From assembly GCF_002746455.1 (NCBI RefSeq), contig NZ_NWUW01000021.1, positions 1 to 64,000 of the forward strand: 64,000 nucleotides of DNA, given 5' to 3'. A model generated the notes under the pieces. That model searched no databases, was not told where the DNA came from, and saw nothing but the letters and a program-made list of their open reading frames with translations. Shown here one piece after another: positions 7,932 through 16,225 of the stretch (position 1 is the first letter of the stretch; the number at the start of each line of letters is the position of its first letter). The position numbers and the translations under genes are program-made. This DNA comes from Bacillus fungorum (GTDB lineage: Bacteria; Bacillota; Bacilli; Bacillales; Bacillaceae_G).

Positions 7932-8578
7932 TACATTTTTTGATTTTGTTTTACTGGAACACGTACGGTTTCTTTTGCTAATAAAAGCTGAACGCCGAAG
8001 TAAAGTATGCTTGCAAGCGTCATTCCAGAAATGGCGTCTACAAATGCGTGTTGCTTCGTAAATAGTGTTGATAAAATAATAAGCGTACCAAAGAAGGTAA
8101 GAATGTAATATTCGAAAGCATGTTGTTCTCTACGTTTAAAGGCAGCTAGCATAATGACAAAAGTAGTAAGAACGTGAATGCTAGGGAAACAGTTTACTGG
8201 TTGATCGATACTATAAATATAGCGGACTAGTTCGGAAAATACATCTGATCCAACGACTGTTGGACGTGGTACAGTTGTCTGCCAAAAATAATAAATAGAA
8301 AAACAAGCAAGTTTTCCAAGAATGATACTACTTAAAGTGACATAATATTGCTTTCGATCTGCAAAGCAGTAATAAATAAGTGCGCCGTATAAGTAAGGAA
8401 ACCAAAGTAAATAAGGAATAATAAATGCTTTCACAAATGGAATCCAATCATCTACTACAGTTGTGACATCTACTGCGTGTACAGCCGATTTATTTAATAC
8501 ATCGTAAAGGGGACTTACGAGTACGAGTAGAAGTATATAACTTAACGGAAGAAAAGATGAAAGTTTAAATTTCTTCAT
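7931..8578 (-). CDS. PAP2-superfamily membrane enzyme (PAP2_3 / Aur1-like)
   Basis: 215 residues with six hydrophobic segments. Catalytic PAP2 motifs are present: CFPSIHVLTTF near residue 136 (SxH) and KQHAFVDAISG near residue 182 (the His-Asp pair). This is the PAP2_3 layout of inositol-phosphotransferase-like and lipid-phosphatase proteins, so it probably acts on a phospholipid or lipid-linked phosphate at the membrane. It is divergent from the lipoprotein gene at 8722. Confidence 0.85.
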   Translation of the reverse strand: MKKFKLSSFLPLSYILLLVLVSPLYDVLNKSAVHAVDVTTVVDDWIPFVKAFIIPYLLWFPYLYGALIYYCFADRKQYYVTLSSIILGKLACFSIYYFWQTTVPRPTVVGSDVFSELVRYIYSIDQPVNCFPSIHVLTTFVIMLAAFKRREQHAFEYYILTFFGTLIILSTLFTKQHAFVDAISGMTLASILYFGVQLLLAKETVRVPVKQNQKM

Positions 8579-8721
8579 GATAATCTCCTATGTTTAGTAA
8601 TGTAAGTAAATTCAATTGATTATAATATAGAAACGTAATTTGGGCTATCGATTTTACTTACATTTTCTTGGATGAACCTTACGTTTTTGTCACTTGACTG
8701 AAAAGAAGGGGAGGGTGCTAA

Positions 8722-9249
8722 ATGAAGCGTTTATCGTATTTCTTAGTTTTCATATTGATATGCCTAGTCGGTGCTGGGTGTGCAAAGGATAAAGAAGGAG
8801 AGAAATTAGAATATAACGGAAGAGCACTCGTAATTGGAGTTGTGGGAGAAAAACCGAAAGATACGTTTAGGAATATAAAGTTTGAAAATGTGAAGTTAGA
8901 AGAGATGAAGGAGAAAGCAGCAAAAGTTGATGGTTTTCTTGTCATGAAAGAATACTTTCAAGAAGCATCAAAGGAGCAGTATACGGACTTATTTTTATCA
9001 TTAAAGAAGCCGGTGTTTTTTATCGGTCTAAAAGATCGGCCATACTTGATTTTTACTGAAAAAGATTTAGATTATGACAACGCCCCAAGGGACGAAGCTA
9101 TGATGTATACACAAGGATTTGTAAATATGGGGAATCCTGAGGGACAATATTGGGGTATGGGATTATATAATGATACTGTTTCGGATCAAAATATTCATAA
9201 TATGTATATCATAGTATTTCAAACAATTGCAGATTATTTAAGTCGATGA
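8722..9249 (+). CDS. Lipoprotein of unknown function
   Basis: 175 residues with a basic, hydrophobic signal sequence and lipobox LVGAGC (Cys 20), so it is probably anchored on the outer face of the membrane. The mature part looks like a small alpha/beta domain (ALVIGVVGEKP, PVFFIGLKDRPYLIF). I do not recognise the family. The ribosome site GAAGGGGAGG is strong. Confidence 0.7.
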   Translation: MKRLSYFLVFILICLVGAGCAKDKEGEKLEYNGRALVIGVVGEKPKDTFRNIKFENVKLEEMKEKAAKVDGFLVMKEYFQEASKEQYTDLFLSLKKPVFFIGLKDRPYLIFTEKDLDYDNAPRDEAMMYTQGFVNMGNPEGQYWGMGLYNDTVSDQNIHNMYIIVFQTIADYLSR

Positions 9250-9250
9250 T

Positions 9251-9278
9251 GAAGGAGCCTGTCAAAGGGTCCTTTTTT
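9251..9278 (+). terminator. Probable terminator of the lipoprotein gene
   Basis: An AAGGAGCC...GGGTCCTT hairpin is followed by T6, 10 bp after the stop codon. Confidence 0.65.
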
Positions 9279-9283
9279 ATTTT

Positions 9284-9560
9284 TAATCAAACGTTTGTTT
9301 AAGATGTATGTTCGATAGGAAGAAACTGATGCAGCTCAAGGGTTAACAAAGAAAGATGTGCGATTAATCAAACGTTTGTTTAAGAGGTATGTTCGGTAGG
9401 AAGAAACCGATGCAGCTCAAAGATTAACAAAGAAAAGTAGGAAATTAATCAAACGTTTGTTTAAGAGGTATGTTCGGTAAGAAAGGATCAATGCAGTTCA
9501 AAGGTTAACAAAGAAAAATAGGGAATTAATCAAACGTTTGTTTAAGATATATGTTCGATG
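9284..9560. repeat. 81-bp tandem repeat array (3 units plus a partial fourth)
   Basis: Units start at 9284, 9365, 9446 and 9527, exactly 81 bp apart. Each starts with TAATCAAACGTTTGTTTAAG, which contains the perfect palindrome CAAACGTTTG, followed by TATGTTCG and a GTTAACAAAG tail. Units differ by scattered substitutions. All frames on both strands contain stops within each unit, so it is not a protein repeat. The evenly spaced palindromes could bind a dimeric regulator or nucleoid protein, or be simple satellite DNA. Confidence 0.9.
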
Positions 9561-9751
9561 CAGAATGAGAGAAGACTCTAAAAAAATTATATATTTATTT
9601 TTTCTTAACAAATGGCGGAAAAATAAGAAAAATTTGCAGGATTATTAAAAATTATCACGAAATAAGTAAAAGTTTAGCGAATAATCGTTTGAAATAATAA
9701 AACGTTTTCTATATGATAAAGGTAAAGGTTAGTAAAAAAGTAGGTGAATTT
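9561..9751 (+). other. Upstream region of yusI
   Basis: About 190 bp of AT-rich DNA between the repeat array and the ArsC/Spx-like gene. I see no convincing promoter hexamers or hairpin. Confidence 0.35.
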
Positions 9752-10117
9752 ATGACAGTAACATTTTATTCATATCCAAAGTGTGGCACATGTCAAAAAG
9801 CAAAGAAATGGTTTGAGGCAAACGATGTAGCATATGAGATGATTCATATTGTTGAAAATCCACCATCAAAAGAAGATTTACGTAATTTACATGAAAAAAG
9901 TGAATTACCATTAAAAAAATTCTTTAATACAAGTGGAATGCGTTACCGTGAACTTGGTCTGAAAGATAAGTTAAAAGATGCAAGTGAAGACGAAATGTAC
10001 GAACTTTTAGCATCTGATGGCATGTTGATTAAACGTCCAATTGTAACAGATGGAACGAAGGTAACACTTGGTTTTAACGAAGAGCAGTTTGAAAGTGTGT
10101 GGAAAAAGTACCAATAA
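9752..10117 (+). CDS. yusI: ArsC/Spx-family thioredoxin-fold protein (YusI)
   Basis: A 121-residue ArsC-like protein with the redox motif CGTC near residue 10 ([14 protein letters not shown]) and the RPIV segment near residue 93 ([10 protein letters not shown]). It lacks the extra arginines of true glutaredoxin-type arsenate reductases and matches the Spx-like YusI group. The start is ATG 9752 after TAGGTG; the 13-codon upstream extension lacks a ribosome site. It precedes gcvH as in B. subtilis (yusI-gcvH). Function is unproven, probably disulfide or Spx-type regulation. Confidence 0.85.
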   Translation: MTVTFYSYPKCGTCQKAKKWFEANDVAYEMIHIVENPPSKEDLRNLHEKSELPLKKFFNTSGMRYRELGLKDKLKDASEDEMYELLASDGMLIKRPIVTDGTKVTLGFNEEQFESVWKKYQ

Positions 10118-10158
10118 GGTATTTTTACATAATTAATACATTCACTGGAGGTACAGTC

Positions 10159-10542
10159 ATGAGCATTCCAAATAATTTACGTTACTCTGAAGAACACGAA
10201 TGGGTAAAAACTGAAGGTAATGAAGTTGTTATCGGTATTACTCACTTTGCACAAGGTGAGCTAGGCGATATCGTATTCGTTGAACTTCCTGAAGTAGGTG
10301 CAACAATCGAAGCTGACGAGCCATTCGGAAGCGTAGAATCTGTTAAAACAGTTTCTGAGTTATACGCACCTGTAAGCGGTAAAGTTGTAGCAGTAAACGA
10401 AGAATTAAGTGACCAACCAGAACTTGTTAACGAATCTCCATACGAGGGTGCATGGATGGTTAAAGTTGAACTTTCTGATGCAAGCCAAGTTGAAAAGTTA
10501 TTAACTGCTGAAAAATATGCAGAAATGACAAACCAAGACTAA
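10159..10542 (+). CDS. gcvH: Glycine cleavage system H protein
   Basis: 127 residues, the usual GcvH length. It carries aminomethyl groups between P, T and L proteins on a lipoyl arm. The lipoyl-lysine is K63 in [10 protein letters not shown]. In Bacillus, GcvH is also the first lipoyl acceptor that relays lipoate to other complexes (known), which links it to lipA at 28141. ATG 10159 follows GGAGGTACAGTC, so the 20-codon upstream extension is rejected. A terminator follows directly. Confidence 0.97.
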   Translation: MSIPNNLRYSEEHEWVKTEGNEVVIGITHFAQGELGDIVFVELPEVGATIEADEPFGSVESVKTVSELYAPVSGKVVAVNEELSDQPELVNESPYEGAWMVKVELSDASQVEKLLTAEKYAEMTNQD

Positions 10543-10554
10543 TTATAGTCGACT

Positions 10555-10586
10555 AAAGGACAGCCTTTGTGCTGTCCTTTTTTATT
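10555..10586 (+). terminator. Terminator of gcvH
   Basis: AAAGGACAGC pairs with GCTGTCCTTT, then T6. Confidence 0.9.
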
Positions 10587-10664
10587 TTGGGTTAAATAAT
10601 GAATGTAGAATCATATACTAATTATCGTGTGGGAGAACATTTTTTGAAAAAACTTTTTCGGTTA

Positions 10665-10926
10665 AGCTTTATGCAGTTTTAGCTGCTTACGCTTGTTGTT
10701 GTCTAGCCCTTCATGTCTAAGAACCTTCAGCACGAGAAGACAAAAAACGTCTTCTGTGCGAAAGAACCTTAGCCAACAGGGCTAAACAGTCGGTTCCGCT
10801 TTTTATTATGATCCAGCTCCAGCGGCTAGATTGTTCGGTGGCTTCGCTTCTTCCTACAAGGCAAAAAGCGCCTTTACGTCAGAAGCTCCATCCTCCTCAC
10901 AATCTGAACGAGCCGCTTCTGCTTTT
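10665..10926 (-). repeat. Dispersed hairpin repeat, copy A (two modules)
   Basis: Two hairpin modules. Module 1 (about 10695-10800) shares long stretches with 21415-21515 in reverse orientation, including TTAGCC..GGCTAA-type arms and an AGAAGAC...GTCTTCT apical stem. Module 2 (about 10811-10926) matches 49216-49325 in the same orientation and 21540-21650 reversed. Such elements fit the dispersed bcr-type repeats of the B. cereus group (known class; subtype not assigned). They fill the gap between gcvH and yusF. Confidence 0.8.
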
Positions 10927-11022
10927 CTTTTGCAAAAATAAACAGGAAACAACATGAAAATAACGAATATACTATATACTAAGTTAAAGGTTGTATAGTA
11001 TATGGTGATCGGGTGATGACAT

Positions 11023-11367
11023 ATGATTTATGTAGAAAAAGTCATTATTGTAGAAGGTACATCAGATAGAAGAAAGATTGAATCTATTATTCGTGAACCG
11101 GTGGAAATTGTTTGTACAAATGGTACAATTGGTTTGTCGAAAATGGATGAGCTCATTGATCAGTTTTTTGATAAGGATGTGTATGTACTAGTGGATGCTG
11201 ATGATGCTGGAGAAAAGTTAAGGAAACAATTCCGAAAAGAATTTCCGCAAGCAGAGCACATTTATATTGATCGCTCGTACAGAGAAGTGGCAACTGCGCC
11301 ATCTTCACACTTAGCAAATGTATTATGGGGAGCTGACATTGATGTTTATACAGAATATTTACGGTAA
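11023..11367 (+). CDS. yusF: TOPRIM-domain protein YusF
   Basis: A 114-residue stand-alone TOPRIM protein. The acidic signature is visible: VIIVEGTSDR (Glu near residue 10) and VLVDADDAGEK (DxD near residue 58). TOPRIM folds occur in primases, topoisomerases, OLD nucleases and RNase M5-like proteins; this short form could act on RNA or DNA. Start ATG 11023 is preceded by a GGGTGATG ribosome site. It ends 3 bp before yusE, the conserved B. subtilis order. Confidence 0.88.
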   Translation: MIYVEKVIIVEGTSDRRKIESIIREPVEIVCTNGTIGLSKMDELIDQFFDKDVYVLVDADDAGEKLRKQFRKEFPQAEHIYIDRSYREVATAPSSHLANVLWGADIDVYTEYLR

Positions 11368-11370
11368 GGA

Positions 11371-11679
11371 ATGATAGAAGTGATTGACTGGACAGGAGCC
11401 GAAGCTACAGCCCTAATAGAGAACGAAGAAAAAACAGTGTTATATGTATATACTCCAATGTGCGGAACATGCCAATTAGCAAAAAAGATGTTAACAGTCG
11501 TTGAGATGACAATTGAAGACTTGAAAATTGGAATGTTGGATTTAAATTATGCTCCGCATTTAGCAAAAGAGTATGGAATCGAAAGTGTACCGTGTTTACT
11601 TGTTTTTGAAAATGGGACACTAATGAAGAAGATATATGCATTTCATTCGGTTGAATATTTATATACGGAATTAAAGTAG
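11371..11679 (+). CDS. yusE: Thioredoxin-like protein YusE
   Basis: A 102-residue thioredoxin fold. The active site is CGTC (TPMCGTCQLAKKM) in place of the classical CGPC, and the cis-proline loop SVPCLLVFENG carries an extra Cys just after the Pro. No signal peptide, so cytosolic. Coupled to yusF by a 3-bp gap. Probably a disulfide reductase for an unknown partner. Confidence 0.88.
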   Translation: MIEVIDWTGAEATALIENEEKTVLYVYTPMCGTCQLAKKMLTVVEMTIEDLKIGMLDLNYAPHLAKEYGIESVPCLLVFENGTLMKKIYAFHSVEYLYTELK

Positions 11680-11727
11680 GCGGCAAAGTTTTTGCCGCCT
11701 CGACATATTTCTTGGGAAATATGTCGA
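11677..11727 (+). terminator. Two back-to-back perfect hairpins after yusE
   Basis: AGGCGGCAAA/TTTGCCGCCT (11678-11700) overlaps the yusE stop. Next to it, TCGACATATTTC/GAAATATGTCGA (11700-11727) has 12-bp perfect arms. Neither is followed by a T tract, so they may stall RNA decay or act as a protein site rather than a classical terminator. Confidence 0.65.
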
Positions 11728-11833
11728 GATGCAGGGTGATTACAGTATTTGTCGAGCGAAAGTAACAGGATTGCTCTTTAGTGAGAGGGAATGATATGTG
11801 TAATAGAAAGTGATATGAAGGATGTGATTTAGG

Positions 11834-12178
11834 GTGAAATTATATTCTTTGCTGCAATCATTTGTAAATTACGCTAATGGTCAATATCATTTAGAGCCGC
11901 TTTTAAGACAAGGAGAAAAAACTGTTAATTTCCGCTTTGGAGATGAAAGTTGTTCGTTACAAATTTCAAGAGATTATATAGAGCTATTGAAAGAGGAAAG
12001 AGGAACGGAGCAAATCGTTTGTCTAGATGAAGAAGATGTAAAACAATTGGTGAACGGCAATGTACGATTGCAAATGTTAATGAACGATGGACGTGTACAA
12101 TATTCGGGAACGTATCGAACGATGCTATTAGTTGAATCGATGTTTCATATATGTAAACCGATGTCAGTAGGTGCTTAA
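11834..12178 (+). CDS. yusD: YusD-like protein
   Basis: A 114-residue cytosolic protein with alternating strand and helix pattern (NFRFGDESCSLQISRDYIELL; VQYSGTYRTMLLVESMF). Its position between yusE and metN matches B. subtilis yusD; the fold may be SCP2-like, a weak guess. It starts with GTG at 11834; the nearest Shine-Dalgarno is AAGGA about 11 bp upstream. Function unknown. Confidence 0.65.
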   Translation: MKLYSLLQSFVNYANGQYHLEPLLRQGEKTVNFRFGDESCSLQISRDYIELLKEERGTEQIVCLDEEDVKQLVNGNVRLQMLMNDGRVQYSGTYRTMLLVESMFHICKPMSVGA

Positions 12179-12212
12179 AATTCTGAAGTTTCATTTTTTG
12201 CGAAAATTTCTG

Positions 12213-12241
12213 TTGACATGGTGTGTGGATATTGATACAAT
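12213..12241 (+). promoter_or_regulatory. Consensus promoter of the met operon
   Basis: TTGACA at 12213-12218 and TACAAT at 12236-12241 with exactly 17 bp between. It lies about 65 bp upstream of the SAM aptamer, as expected for a sigma-A promoter of the metNPQ leader. Confidence 0.85.
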
Positions 12242-12304
12242 TCAATTCATAAAATATAGACAATTTCATAAATTACAAATCAGACGAAAATGTAATCTGA
12301 TTTC

Positions 12305-12479
12305 TCTTATCAAGAGAGGTGGAGGGACTGTGCCCTGTGAAGCCCGGCAACCGTCAACTTATGTTGAAATGGTGCCAATTCCTGCAAAGCAAATGCTTTG
12401 AGAGATGAGAGAGAGGGATAATGTTGTTATATACGCATATAAACCTTTCTGCTTCTCTAAAGCGGAAAGGTTTTTTTGT
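12305..12479 (+). ncRNA. SAM-I riboswitch (S-box leader) with terminator
   Basis: The aptamer (12305-12414) has the SAM-I core: CTTATCAAGAGAGGTGGAGG, GCCCGGCAACC, GGTGCCAATTCCTGC and GAGAGATGAGAG. A terminator hairpin with T7 follows at 12441-12479 (AAACCTTTC/GGAAAGGTTT arms). High SAM should favour termination and shut off methionine uptake. It sits 110 bp before metN. Confidence 0.97.
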
Positions 12480-12590
12480 TGTTTGAATGTGGAGGACATT
12501 CAAATAATAAAAGTAGTGATAACGGTGGACTACACGCATTAAACATAAAAAATTGCGGAGTCGATCCAAATAAAAAAGGGGTGATACACC

Positions 12591-13616
12591 ATGATTCTAT
12601 TAGAGAATGTAAAGAAAATATATAAAGCAAAAAGCGGTGATGTCACTGCTGTAGATAATGCCAATTTAAAAATAGATAAAGGTGAAATATTTGGTGTTAT
12701 CGGATATAGTGGCGCTGGAAAAAGTTCTTTAATTAGATTATTCAATCAGTTGGAGAAACCAACTTCTGGCCAAATTACAATTGCAAATCGTGTCATTTCA
12801 GCAATTACAGGAAGTGAACTTCGTAAGGCAAGGCAAGAAATCGGAATGATTTTTCAACACTTCAACTTACTTTGGTCACGAACTGTACGTGAAAATATCG
12901 AGTTCCCACTTGAAATTGCAGGTGTTGATAAGACGGCGAGAAGAAAACGCGTTGATGAGTTAATTCATCTTGTTGGATTAGAAGGAAGAGGAGACGCGTA
13001 CCCTTCACAGCTAAGCGGAGGACAAAAGCAACGCGTTGGGATCGCAAGAGCGTTAGCTAATAACCCACAAGTACTTTTATGTGATGAAGCAACATCAGCT
13101 CTTGATCCAGAAACGACAGATCAAATTTTAGATTTATTATTAGATATTAATAAGCGTCTTGGTTTAACAATTGTACTCATTACACACGAGATGCACGTGA
13201 TTCGAAAGATTTGTAATCGTGTTGCGGTAATGGAGAAAGGGAAGATTGTAGAAATAGGTCCAGTACTTGATGTATTCCGTAACCCACAGAAAGACATTAC
13301 GAAACGATTTGTACAGCAGTTAACGGATTCTGAAGATACAAATGAAACGATTGAAAGTTTAATTGAAAAATATCCAGATGGAAAAGTAATTCGTTTGCAG
13401 TTTATCGGTGAAGCGGTAGAAAGGCCAGTACTTCAAAGATTAATGCAGCGCAGTGATATAGAAGTTAGCATTTTGCAAGGAAATATCGCACAAACGAATA
13501 ACGGTTCTTACGGTAGTCTAGTTGTTCATTTAAATGGTGAGGAAACAGCGATTCAGCAAGCAATAGAGGGAATACATCAAGATCAAGTAGAGCTGGAGGT
13601 GATTGCACATGGATAA
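12591..13616 (+). CDS. metN: Methionine ABC transporter ATP-binding protein
   Basis: A 341-residue ATPase of the D/L-methionine importer. Walker A is GYSGAGKSS (38-46), the Q-loop is FQHFNL, the signature is LSGGQKQR, and Walker B LLCDEATSALD. The C-terminal NIL domain (about 265-341), which binds methionine and gives trans-inhibition, is complete. ATG 12591 follows AAAAGGGGTGAT. It overlaps metP by 8 bp, implying coupled translation, and is governed by the SAM riboswitch. Confidence 0.96.
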   Translation: MILLENVKKIYKAKSGDVTAVDNANLKIDKGEIFGVIGYSGAGKSSLIRLFNQLEKPTSGQITIANRVISAITGSELRKARQEIGMIFQHFNLLWSRTVRENIEFPLEIAGVDKTARRKRVDELIHLVGLEGRGDAYPSQLSGGQKQRVGIARALANNPQVLLCDEATSALDPETTDQILDLLLDINKRLGLTIVLITHEMHVIRKICNRVAVMEKGKIVEIGPVLDVFRNPQKDITKRFVQQLTDSEDTNETIESLIEKYPDGKVIRLQFIGEAVERPVLQRLMQRSDIEVSILQGNIAQTNNGSYGSLVVHLNGEETAIQQAIEGIHQDQVELEVIAHG

Positions 13617-14274
13617 GTTACTCGCAAACGTTGATTGGAATCAAATGTTAGAAGCAACTGGTGAAACGTTATATATGACGGCAATCGCAGCTCTTGCCAC
13701 ATTTGTTTTAGGACTCATTTTAGGATTGTTACTCTTTATGACAGCGAAAGATAATTTATGGGAAAACAAAGCTGTTAACACGGCGATTGGAGCGTTCGTA
13801 AACATTTTCCGCTCGATACCGTTCATTATTTTAATCATTTTATTAATCCCATTCACAAAGATTCTGCTTGGAACAATTCTTGGAGCGAGTGCTGCACTTC
13901 CAGCTTTAATTATTGGAGCGGCACCATTTTACGCGAGAATGGTTGAAATCGCACTTCGTGAAATTGATAAAGGTGTAATTGAAGCTTCAAAAGCGATGGG
14001 AGCAAAAACAAGCACAATTATTTTGAAAGTGTTAATTCCAGAATCGTTACCAGCATTAGTATCTGGTATTACGGTTACGACAATTGCTTTAGTAGGCTAT
14101 ACAGCAATGGCAGGTGTTGTTGGTGCTGGTGGCCTTGGAACACTTGCTTATTTAGAAGGATTCCAACGAGGAAATAACGATGTAACAATCGTTGCGACAA
14201 TTTGTGTATTACTAGTTGTATTTTTCATTCAGTGGATTGGTGATCGTGTAACGACTCGAATAGATAAACGATAA
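13609..14274 (+). CDS. metP: Methionine ABC transporter permease
   Basis: A 221-residue MetI/MetP permease with five transmembrane helices. The EAA coupling loop is present (EIDKGVIEASKAMGAKTSTI). The start ATG 13609 lies inside the end of metN and has CTGGAGGTG as ribosome site; a TTG two codons earlier is less likely. It forms the channel with MetN in the membrane. Confidence 0.95.
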   Translation: MDKLLANVDWNQMLEATGETLYMTAIAALATFVLGLILGLLLFMTAKDNLWENKAVNTAIGAFVNIFRSIPFIILIILLIPFTKILLGTILGASAALPALIIGAAPFYARMVEIALREIDKGVIEASKAMGAKTSTIILKVLIPESLPALVSGITVTTIALVGYTAMAGVVGAGGLGTLAYLEGFQRGNNDVTIVATICVLLVVFFIQWIGDRVTTRIDKR

Positions 14275-14297
14275 TAAAAAACGAGAGGATGTTTCAA

Positions 14298-15110
14298 ATG
14301 AAAAAATTATTACTTGCAGCACTTATTTCAACTTCAATTTTTGGTTTAGCTGCTTGTGGCGGGAAAGATAAAGATGAAAAGAAACTTGTTGTTGGAGCTT
14401 CTAACGTACCGCACGCTGAAATTTTAGAAAAGGCAAAACCGTTACTTGAGAAAAAAGGAATTGATTTAGAAATAAAAAAATTCCAAGATTACGTGTTGCC
14501 GAATAAATCGTTAGCGGATAAGGATTTAGATGCAAACTACTTCCAGCACATCCCTTATTTAGAAAAAGAAATGAAAGATAAAAAGTATGACTTTGAAGTA
14601 GCAGGGAAAATTCATTTAGAGCCAATTGGTGTATACTCTCAAAAATATAAAAGCTTAAAAGAACTTCCAGACGGAGCGACAATTATTATGAGTAATTCTG
14701 TTGCTGACCATGGACGTGGTTTAGCAATTTTACAAAAAGAAGGCATTTTAAAAATTAAAGACGGAATAGATCCAGTTAAAGCAACACCAAAAGATATCGC
14801 GGATAATCCGAAAAATCTAAAATTCAAAACGGATATCGAGCCTGGTCTATTGCCACAGGTGTATAACAATAAAGAAGGCGACGCTGTTTTAATTAACTCA
14901 AACTATGCAATTGATGCGAAATTAAATCCAGAAAAAGATGCAATTGCAATTGAAGGAAATGATTCACCGTACGCAAACATAGTAGCAGTTCGTAAAGGCG
15001 ATAAAGATAAGAAAGAGATTAAAGCTCTTGTAGAAGTATTACACTCTAAAGAAATTGAAGACTTTATTAATAAAGAATATAAAGGAGCAGTTGTTCCTGT
15101 AAAAGAATAA
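14298..15110 (+). CDS. metQ: Methionine-binding lipoprotein MetQ, first copy
   Basis: A 270-residue NlpA/MetQ substrate-binding lipoprotein. The signal peptide ends with lipobox LAAC (Cys 19) followed by GGKDKD. The core LVVGASNVPHAEILE and the FQDYVLPNKSLADKDLDANYFQH stretch are typical of the family. ATG 14298 is chosen over 14289 because AGAGGATG serves as ribosome site. It completes metNPQ, and a terminator-like hairpin separates it from a second metQ. Confidence 0.95.
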   Translation: MKKLLLAALISTSIFGLAACGGKDKDEKKLVVGASNVPHAEILEKAKPLLEKKGIDLEIKKFQDYVLPNKSLADKDLDANYFQHIPYLEKEMKDKKYDFEVAGKIHLEPIGVYSQKYKSLKELPDGATIIMSNSVADHGRGLAILQKEGILKIKDGIDPVKATPKDIADNPKNLKFKTDIEPGLLPQVYNNKEGDAVLINSNYAIDAKLNPEKDAIAIEGNDSPYANIVAVRKGDKDKKEIKALVEVLHSKEIEDFINKEYKGAVVPVKE

Positions 15111-15116
15111 TTGCTG

Positions 15117-15147
15117 AAAAGGGCTGGTGTATGCCGGTCCTTTTTTA
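15117..15147 (+). terminator. Terminator between the two metQ genes
   Basis: AAAGGGCTGG/CCGGTCCTTTT hairpin followed by T. Similar in sequence to the hairpin after the second copy, consistent with duplication of gene plus terminator. Confidence 0.75.
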
Positions 15148-15180
15148 ACTACATAACTATAGGGGAGAAAGGGACATCAT

Positions 15181-15987
15181 ATGAAAAAAATTCTACTATC
15201 AGTTGTTACAGCGCTGTCTGTATTTACATTAGCTGCTTGCGGGGGAAAAGAGGAAAATAAGCTTGTTGTTGGAGCTTCTAACGTGCCGCACGCTGTTATT
15301 TTAGAAAAGGCACAACCAATATTAGAGAAAAAGGGTATTAAATTAGAAATTAAAAAATTCCAAGATTATGTGCTGCCGAATAAAGCGTTAGCGGATAAAG
15401 AAATTGATGCGAACTACTTTCAGCACATTCCTTACTTAGATAAAGAAATTCAAGAAAAGGGATATAAAATTGTAAACGCAGGAAAAATACATTTAGAGCC
15501 AATGGGTATTTATTCTAAGAAATATAAAAGCTTAAAAGACTTGCCAGATGGCGGGACAGTTATTATGAGTAATAACGTAGCGGAGCGTGGGCGTATGCTA
15601 GCACTGTTACAAAAAGGTGGCGCTATTAAATTAAAAGACGGAGTAGATGTTGTTAAAGCAACAGTAAAAGATGTTGTAGAAAACCCGAAAAACTTAAAGT
15701 TTAAAACAGATGTTGAGCCTGGACTTTCACCGAAGCTGTATGAAAATAATGAGGGAGATGCTTTATTTATTAATTCTAACTATGCAATTGATGCAAAATT
15801 AAATCCAACAAAGGATGCAATTGCGATTGAAGGATCAGACTCTCCGTATGCAAATATTATTGCAGTTCGTAAAGGTGAAGAGAAGAAAAAAGAAATTAAA
15901 GAGCTAGTAGAAGTACTGCATTCAAAAGAAATTCAAGATTTTATTAATAAAGAATATAAAGGTGCTGTACTTCCAGTAAGTGAATAA
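15181..15987 (+). CDS. metQ: Methionine-binding lipoprotein MetQ, second copy
   Basis: A 268-residue paralogue of the upstream MetQ, similar along its whole length (LVVGASNVPHAVILE, KKFQDYVLPNKALADKEIDA, NSNYAIDAKLNP). Lipobox LAAC at Cys 20. It has its own ribosome site (GGGGAGAAAGGG) and terminator. It could bind methionine, its sulfoxide, D-isomer or a related amino acid and share the MetNP channel. It is probably reached by read-through from metNPQ, since I see no strong promoter in the 70-bp gap. Confidence 0.93.
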   Translation: MKKILLSVVTALSVFTLAACGGKEENKLVVGASNVPHAVILEKAQPILEKKGIKLEIKKFQDYVLPNKALADKEIDANYFQHIPYLDKEIQEKGYKIVNAGKIHLEPMGIYSKKYKSLKDLPDGGTVIMSNNVAERGRMLALLQKGGAIKLKDGVDVVKATVKDVVENPKNLKFKTDVEPGLSPKLYENNEGDALFINSNYAIDAKLNPTKDAIAIEGSDSPYANIIAVRKGEEKKKEIKELVEVLHSKEIQDFINKEYKGAVLPVSE

Positions 15988-15995
15988 ATATAAGG

Positions 15996-16025
15996 AAAGG
16001 GCTGGAAAATCACCAGTCCTTTTTT
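15996..16025 (+). terminator. Terminator of the met operon
   Basis: AAAGGGCTGG/CCAGTCCTTT arms followed by T6. Confidence 0.85.
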
Positions 16026-16118
16026 CTTTATATAAATAAGAAGAAAGGTGTATCATATAAGGATGCAAGGGAAATACTTGTATACATTTGTGAAAAAATT
16101 GTTACTTTTTTTCGTCGT

Positions 16119-16169
16119 TTGCGATATCATTTTATTTGATATAAAATTAGAATGAGAATAAAATGAGAA
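16119..16169 (+). promoter_or_regulatory. suf promoter with inverted and direct repeats
   Basis: TTGCGA (16119-16124), 17 bp, TAAAAT (16142-16147). The spacer is occupied by the inverted repeat ATATCA-N7-TGATAT (16124-16142). Just downstream, ATGAGAAT occurs twice 11 bp apart (about 16152-16170). This is an attractive operator layout for control of the suf operon; the binding protein is unknown. Confidence 0.55.
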
Positions 16170-16225
16170 TATGAACGTTTTAGGAATTTTTAAAATGTAT
16201 ATAGAGGATTAATGGAGGTATTGAG

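Noticed and set aside
9284..9560. Possible CRISPR array
   Set aside because: Units are near-identical over the full 81 bp rather than short repeats with unique spacers, and there are no cas genes.
12171..12401. Open frame of 76 codons after yusD
   Set aside because: It runs through the met promoter and the SAM aptamer, whose structure explains the conservation.
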